This document shows positions 58,895 through 64,000 of a DNA stretch of 64,000 bases, piece by piece. The stretch lies in assembly GCA_965112735.1 (NCBI GenBank), contig OZ218953.1, forward strand, positions 124,001-188,000. The letters run 5' to 3'. The notes under the pieces are model-generated. The model did no database searches, was not told the origin of the DNA, and saw only the letters and a list, made by a program, of their open reading frames with translations. The position numbers were made by a program, and so were the translations under genes. This DNA is from Phaeosaccion multiseriatum. Its lineage: Eukaryota > Ochrophyta, other classes. How positions within the stretch are numbered: position 1 is the stretch's first letter; each line of letters begins with the position of its first letter.

Positions 58895-61800
58895 TTTCGC
58901 GCCGTCGCGGCGCTCGGGCGAAGGTGGGAAGCCAGTGAGAGGCCTCCTCCCTTCAGTCGTAGGCGAGGGCCCGGGAGATGTCCGACTCCCGCTCCAAGGC
59001 GTCGCAGTATGCAAGCTGAGGACTATCCACATCCACGCCGTAGCCGGCTGTTCGAGGCCAAGAGGAATAGGGTTGGACTCCCAAGTGGCCACCTGCTCCG
59101 CAGGTGGAGAGGTCGTGGACCAGGGGTAGCTAACGTTGGGGGAAGGACTCATCATTAGTAGGGGGGGGCAGTCCCGTGAGGGACTCCCACCTTGGGAGCG
59201 CAGAGCGCCTCCAAGGGGGCCGCCTCCATGGAGGGAGGCGGGCACCGGGTTTCGGATGTAGTGGAGCTTGGGGTGCCACCGCAGTGAGCACCCCAAGTCC
59301 CGCTTCACCCCCACCCATCCGAGTACCCACCGGTGCGCTGCGAGGGTGCAGCAGCACCTGCCCCAGCCTAGTCGGGAGCCCACTCTCCCGATCGTAGTCG
59401 GCCGGTACACAAAACACAAAGATACACAAACATTCATACGCACACAGACATAATAATACACATACAGGGGCAACAGTAGACACAGACGCACACCAGTACA
59501 CACACACATACAAACACCCGCCGCGTGTACCGGTGTAGGGCTGCTGGTGCTGTTGCCAAGGGCTGCGCTCCCCGCTGCTGGGGGAGGAATGATGGCGAGG
59601 GAGGAGCCGCTGGTGTCGCCACGGGCAGAGTCAGTGTCCTTTGAAGAGGTCCCTTCGCACGCCCCCTGCTGACCATCACACACCCCCCACTCGCTTGGGA
59701 TGGTGTGCTGGGGGGGGGGCGAGCCACTGAGCGAAATACACTGCGCAGTCCTCTGGCACGGCGGGTGGAAGCAGCAAAGCGCGCCCAAACCAGCAAATTC
59801 GGATTCTTTTCGGAATCACAGATCCAAAAGTGTCCATATATCCAACCCCTGTAGAAAAGCCGAAAATGCCCTCACAGAAGCGCTCATGTTTTCCGCTCCA
59901 AGCTCTTCGAACATCAACTCGTAGAAGTTACCCTTCTGCACACGCCGTACCAAGACCACTCTGCTGCGATTCCAACCGTCCGCCGTGGACTTCCGCTGTA
60001 CCAGCTGAGCAATACAGCGAATGCCAAACACCTCGGTGCTGCGGGCCCGAAAAATGAACCAGTCCAATATCTCAAGCGCGGCGGCACCAATCCCTCGACC
60101 ACCGAGCACGATAGCAAGAGGGTAGTCCATCCATACTACCGGAAGTAAGTCGTGCAAGCAGAGCGAGCCACAAGCCCTGTTCTCTCCCATCCTCCATGTT
60201 CACACCGCTCACGAGCCCCAACGCCGAAAAAACCATCACCTTCTCTTCTGCATCACAGGCAGGCCCCGACTTCCACTCCATAGCTGTTGTGAACGAACAA
60301 ACATCATGCTTCCGCCGTCCATTACAGATAAGTAGCCAGATTGCTCAATGCCCCAATTTCCTTCAGCACCGGACGACGTACATCGCCGTACACTCCGTAG
60401 ACGGTCACCAAACGCTGCCGTACCTCCCGAAATGCGAGTACCGTACACTCCCAATGCCGCCTTCCAATTCTCAATTCCCCCTCGTATGCTGTGCCTCTCT
60501 TGTCGCCCATCGGTTCGCTGTTATGGCCACAGGTCCCATATCCGCTCCACACGCAAACTCGAGGCGCCAACCACGATCAAAGGGCTCTCCGGTTCCTTCC
60601 AACAGCCCGAATAGCTGCCTTCGCATCCATGCTGCCACCTTTGACGCTCGTACTATTTGCTTTGCGGTTGCTGTTTGTCCTGAGAGCTGAGCCTCCATCG
60701 GACCCCCCCCCTCCCCCTCCCATGCGTTCGAGATGGTGAGGGAGGTACAGCTGTAGTCCGTCTCCTTCCCTTCGCCGCTCCTCGGCCCGATATGTCTCTC
60801 GGATGTAGCTGCCGGAGGTGAGCTGTGCGAGCTCCCGTATCGAAGGTCAGCTACGCCCCCACCCATCCAGAGAGACTGCAGGCAAGCTCAGTGGCGACCC
60901 CGTACGCCTCCTTCTGGCCATACTGCTGTTGTAGGTGGGAGACACTCCAACAACAAGGGAGGTACACTTAAACACGCAGACGTACACAAACATTCACAGG
61001 CACACAGATATAGACAAAGGCACAATACAGGGACACCAGCACCCACAAACGCACACTAGCACACACAGACGCAGACCAGCACACACAGATACAAACACAC
61101 ATCGTGTGTAGGGGCAGTGACCACGGCTGCTGTTGCCTAGGACTGCCCCGCCCGCCGTTGAGGGCCGGAATGGCGAGGGATGAGCCGCTGTTGTCACCGC
61201 GCGCAGAGCCAGCCTCCTTTGCGGAGGAGGCGCATATTCGCACGCCAAACACAGGAAATACGCACCCTACACACAGAAACACCGTCCGGACATACACACA
61301 CAAACATACAGACAAACACCTGGAAGAGCTAAGGGGCCTGCCGTCACCCGGGAGCCCCTTTCGTCTCGTAAAAAGACAAAAAATGCCGTGGACCACACCC
61401 CCCAAACCTTGGGCCACGGGAGAGAGGACAGGGCGGAGAGATGAGTAGGGCGTCGGCCTCAACACCGGACGCGGATCCTACGGCGATACCAGCAAGGAAG
61501 AAAGGGCGAAGAGGGCAAAAGGCGCCGGCACTCAACACCGGGGCGGCGGTCGGCACTCAACACCAGACACCGCTCCTAAGCCGTAGAGCCCCACAACACC
61601 GGCAAAGGGAAAGAAAAGAAGAGTTCCGGCACTCAACACCGTGGACACTGTCGGCACTCAACACCAGACACAGTCTCCCTATCTCTCCTTCCCTCGCCCA
61701 CGAGGACCCCGGCACTCAACACCAGGCGGGTCCCCTTGGCCGACACAAGCGCTCTGTCCGGGCCCAGGACAAGAGGCTCGCTTTCCACCACACCAGTATC

Positions 61801-62075
61801 TACTCTCCTCCTTGACAGTGTGCTCCACTCTTCCTGGGCTCTGTCTCCGCCGCCTCAGTAAGTGACAGCACACGCCAAGGTCTCTCCTCTTCTGAAAAAT
61901 CTAAATTCCCTGCTGCACTGACATACTGTACATCTCTCCAGAGGGGACCCCCCCCCTTGGGGCGGTACCAAGCACCTACGCTGACGCTTCGCCCTGCTGG
62001 CTCCCATGTCTCCCACCTCTTCCTCGTCTCTGTTCCGCGAGAAACAAAGTTCCGTTGCTGCGCTGCTGAACAGGC
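58895..62075 (-). repeat. Repeat E, copy E3 (3,181 bp, full length)
   Basis: Same length as E2 and very similar to it, with scattered single-base changes (for example CTCACGAGAG-type and GGCAGCGG variants). The same box subfamily as E2. It ends against satellite at a different monomer position from E2 (ACACAGCCTG context). Confidence 0.92.
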
Positions 62076-64000
62076 TGTGTTGGGTCGAGCGAAGGGCGAG
62101 ATTGGGCCTTTCGAGCCCAACCCATGCCCTGTTTGGCGCCATTCCAGCTAGCAAGTGTCTGGCTCGGGCGATTCGTGCTCGACCCATGCCCGATGTAGGC
62201 ACTTCGTGGCCAGCAAATGCCTCGTTTCGGATGCTTGTGCCCTTCAAAGGCCCGCTTGGGGCGTGTTGGGTCGAGCGAAGAGCAAGATTGGGCCTATGTC
62301 CTGTTTGGCGTCATTCCAGCTAGCAAGTGTCTGGCTCGGGCGATTCGTGCTCGACCCATGCCCGACGTAGGCACTTCGTGGCCAGCAAATGCCTCGTTTC
62401 GGATGCTTGTGCCCTTCAAAGGCCCGCTTGGGGCGTGTTGGGTCGAGCGAAGGGCAAGATTGGGCCTTTCGAGCCCAGCCCATGCCCTGTTTGGCGTCAT
62501 TCCAGCTAGCAAGTGTCTGGCTCGGGCGATTCGTGCTCGACCCATGCCCGATGTGGGCACTTCGTGGCCAGCAAATGCCTCGTTTCGGCTGCTTGTGCCC
62601 TTCAAAGGCCCGCTTGGGGCGTGTTGGGTCGAGCGAAGGGCGAGATTGGGCCTTTCGAGCCCAGTCCATGCCCTGTTTGTCGCCATTCCATCTAGCAAGT
62701 GTCTGGCTCGGGCGATTCGTGCTCGACCCATGCCCGACGTAGGCACTTCGTGGCCAGCAAATGCCTCGTTTCGGATGCTTGTGCCCTTCAAAGGCCCGCT
62801 TGGCTGCGTGTTGGGTCGAGCGAAGGGCAAGATTGGGCCTTTCGAGCCCAGCCCATGCCCTGTTTGGCGTCATTCCAGCTAGCAAGTGTCTGGCTCGGGC
62901 GATTCGTGCTCGACCCATGCCCGATGTGGGCACTTCGTGGCCAGCAAATGCCTCGTTTCGGCTGCTTGTGCCCTTCAAAGGCCCGCTTGGGGCGTGTTGG
63001 GTCGAGCGAAGGGCGAGATTGGGCCTTTCGAGCCCAACCCATGCCCTGTTTGGCGCCATTCCAGCTAGCAAGTGTCTGGCTCGGGCGATTCGTGCTCGAC
63101 CCATGCCCGATGTAGGCACTTCGTGGCCAGCAAATGCCTCGTTTCGGATGCTTGTGCCCTTCCAAGGCCCGCTTGGGGCGTGTTGGGTCGAGCGAAGAGC
63201 AAGATTGGGCCTATGTCCTGTTTGGCGTCATTCCAGCTAGCAAGTGTCTGAGTTGGGCCTTTCGTGCTCGACCCATGCCCGATGTAGGCACTTCGTGGCC
63301 AGCAAATGCCTCGTTTCGGATGCTTGTGCCCTTCCAAGGCCCGCTTGGGGGGCGTGTTGGCTGGGTCGAGCGAAGGGCGAGATTGGGCCTTTCGAGCCCA
63401 GTCCATGCCCTGTTTGGCGCCATTCCAGCTAGCAAGTGTCTGGCTCGGGCGATTCGTGCTCGACCCATGCCTGATGTGGGCACTTCGTGGCCAGCAAATG
63501 CCTCGTTTCGGATGCTTGTGCCCTTCCAAGGCCCGCTTGGGGCGTGTTGGGTCGAGCGAAGAGCAAGATTGGGCCTTTTGAGCCCAGTCCATGCCCTGTT
63601 TGGCGCCATTCCAGCTAGCAAGTGTCTGGCTCGGGCGATTCGTGCTCGACCCATGCCCGATGTGGGCACTTCGTGGCCAGCAAATGCCTCGTTTCGGATG
63701 CTTGTGCCCTTCCAAGGCCCGCTTGGGGCGTGTTGGGTCGAGCGAAGAGCAAGATTGGGCCTTTTGAGCCCAGTCCATGCCCTGTTTGGCGTCATTCCAG
63801 CTAGCAAGTGTCTGAGTTGGGCCTTTCGTGCTCGACCCATGCCCGATGTAGGCACTTCGTGGCCAGCAAATGCCTCGTTTCGGATGCTTGTGCCCTTCAA
63901 ATGCCCGTTTGGGGGGCGTGTTGGCTGGGTCGAGCGAAGGGCGAGATTGGGCCTTTCGAGCCCAGTCCATGCCGTGTTTGGCGCCATTCCAGCTAGCAAG
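62076..64000 (-). repeat. 186-bp satellite array, reverse orientation, running off the window
   Basis: About ten monomers in opposite orientation to the 43.9-48.3 kb array. Two or more monomers carry the 16-bp deletion (GGGCCTATGTCCTGTTTGG near 62294 and 63209). It also includes the 192-bp monomer class (CCCGTTTGGGGGGCGTG near 63904). It continues beyond position 64000. Confidence 0.95.

Noticed and set aside
48331-62075. E as a classical DNA transposon or LTR retrotransposon
   Set aside because: No terminal inverted repeats, target duplications, transposase, integrase or reverse transcriptase motifs are visible, and copies join head to tail.
43921-64000. Ribosomal RNA intergenic spacer
   Set aside because: No rRNA segments are recognisable in or next to the repeats.

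Overview
The window is nuclear DNA of a GC-rich, intron-bearing eukaryote. Genes are split by short GT-AG introns, mostly 80-500 bp, and are packed with 100-350 bp between them. The predicted gene at 1955-3638 resembles an uncharacterised nuclear protein family I associate with diatoms and other stramenopiles. Together with the tight packing and abundant CT, CAG and GGGA simple repeats, this suggests a small stramenopile alga, perhaps eustigmatophyte-like. That placement is inference at low confidence.

Region 1 (1 to about 30.8 kb) is an ordinary gene block of twelve genes. In order they are Fis1 (-), a stramenopile-type nuclear protein (+), mitochondrial succinyl-CoA ligase beta (-), Msp1/ATAD1 AAA ATPase (-), eIF3g (+), a PX-domain protein (+), the cytosolic Fe-S assembly factor Nar1 (-), ribosomal eL13 (-), ribosomal eS8 (+), a DENN-ENTH protein (-), FGAM synthase of purine synthesis (+) and an ERK-type MAP kinase (-). 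Four pairs are head-to-head over 140-330 bp, so they probably share bidirectional promoters. Most of the rest converge within about 100-150 bp. Three genes (Fis1, succinyl-CoA ligase, Msp1) act at mitochondria, and three (eIF3g, eL13, eS8) act in translation. An intron of the MAP kinase gene is about 1 kb of degenerate CCCTGA hexamers.

Region 2 (about 31.3-37.9 kb) holds two same-direction copies of a composite repeat. Each has GATAGC-rich outer arms, TAGGCC-rich arms in inverted orientation, a GATTACTGATTACGGCCGG module, and a core of (GGGA)n up to 2.3 kb bounded by a 15-bp inverted repeat. No genes were seen there.

Region 3 (38.0-40.6 kb) contains broken open frames and a clear PHD finger at the 3' end, probably a decayed or poorly resolved gene.

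Region 4 (40.9-64 kb) is heterochromatin-like. A 186-bp satellite is organised as a 936-bp five-monomer higher-order repeat. It alternates with a 3.18-kb repeat ('E') and a 0.93-kb internal-deletion derivative ('F'). The E, F and satellite blocks form a large inverted duplication centred near 52.8 kb. A much older diverged relative of E lies at 41.3-43.9 kb. It keeps protein-level similarity to E, so E probably descends from coding DNA. This block could be subtelomeric or pericentromeric; the sequence alone does not decide which.

The most interesting signals are the palindromic E/F/satellite block, a 14-bp box inside E that changes at every copy between subfamilies, and the DENN-ENTH fusion with a terminal DPF adaptor motif.
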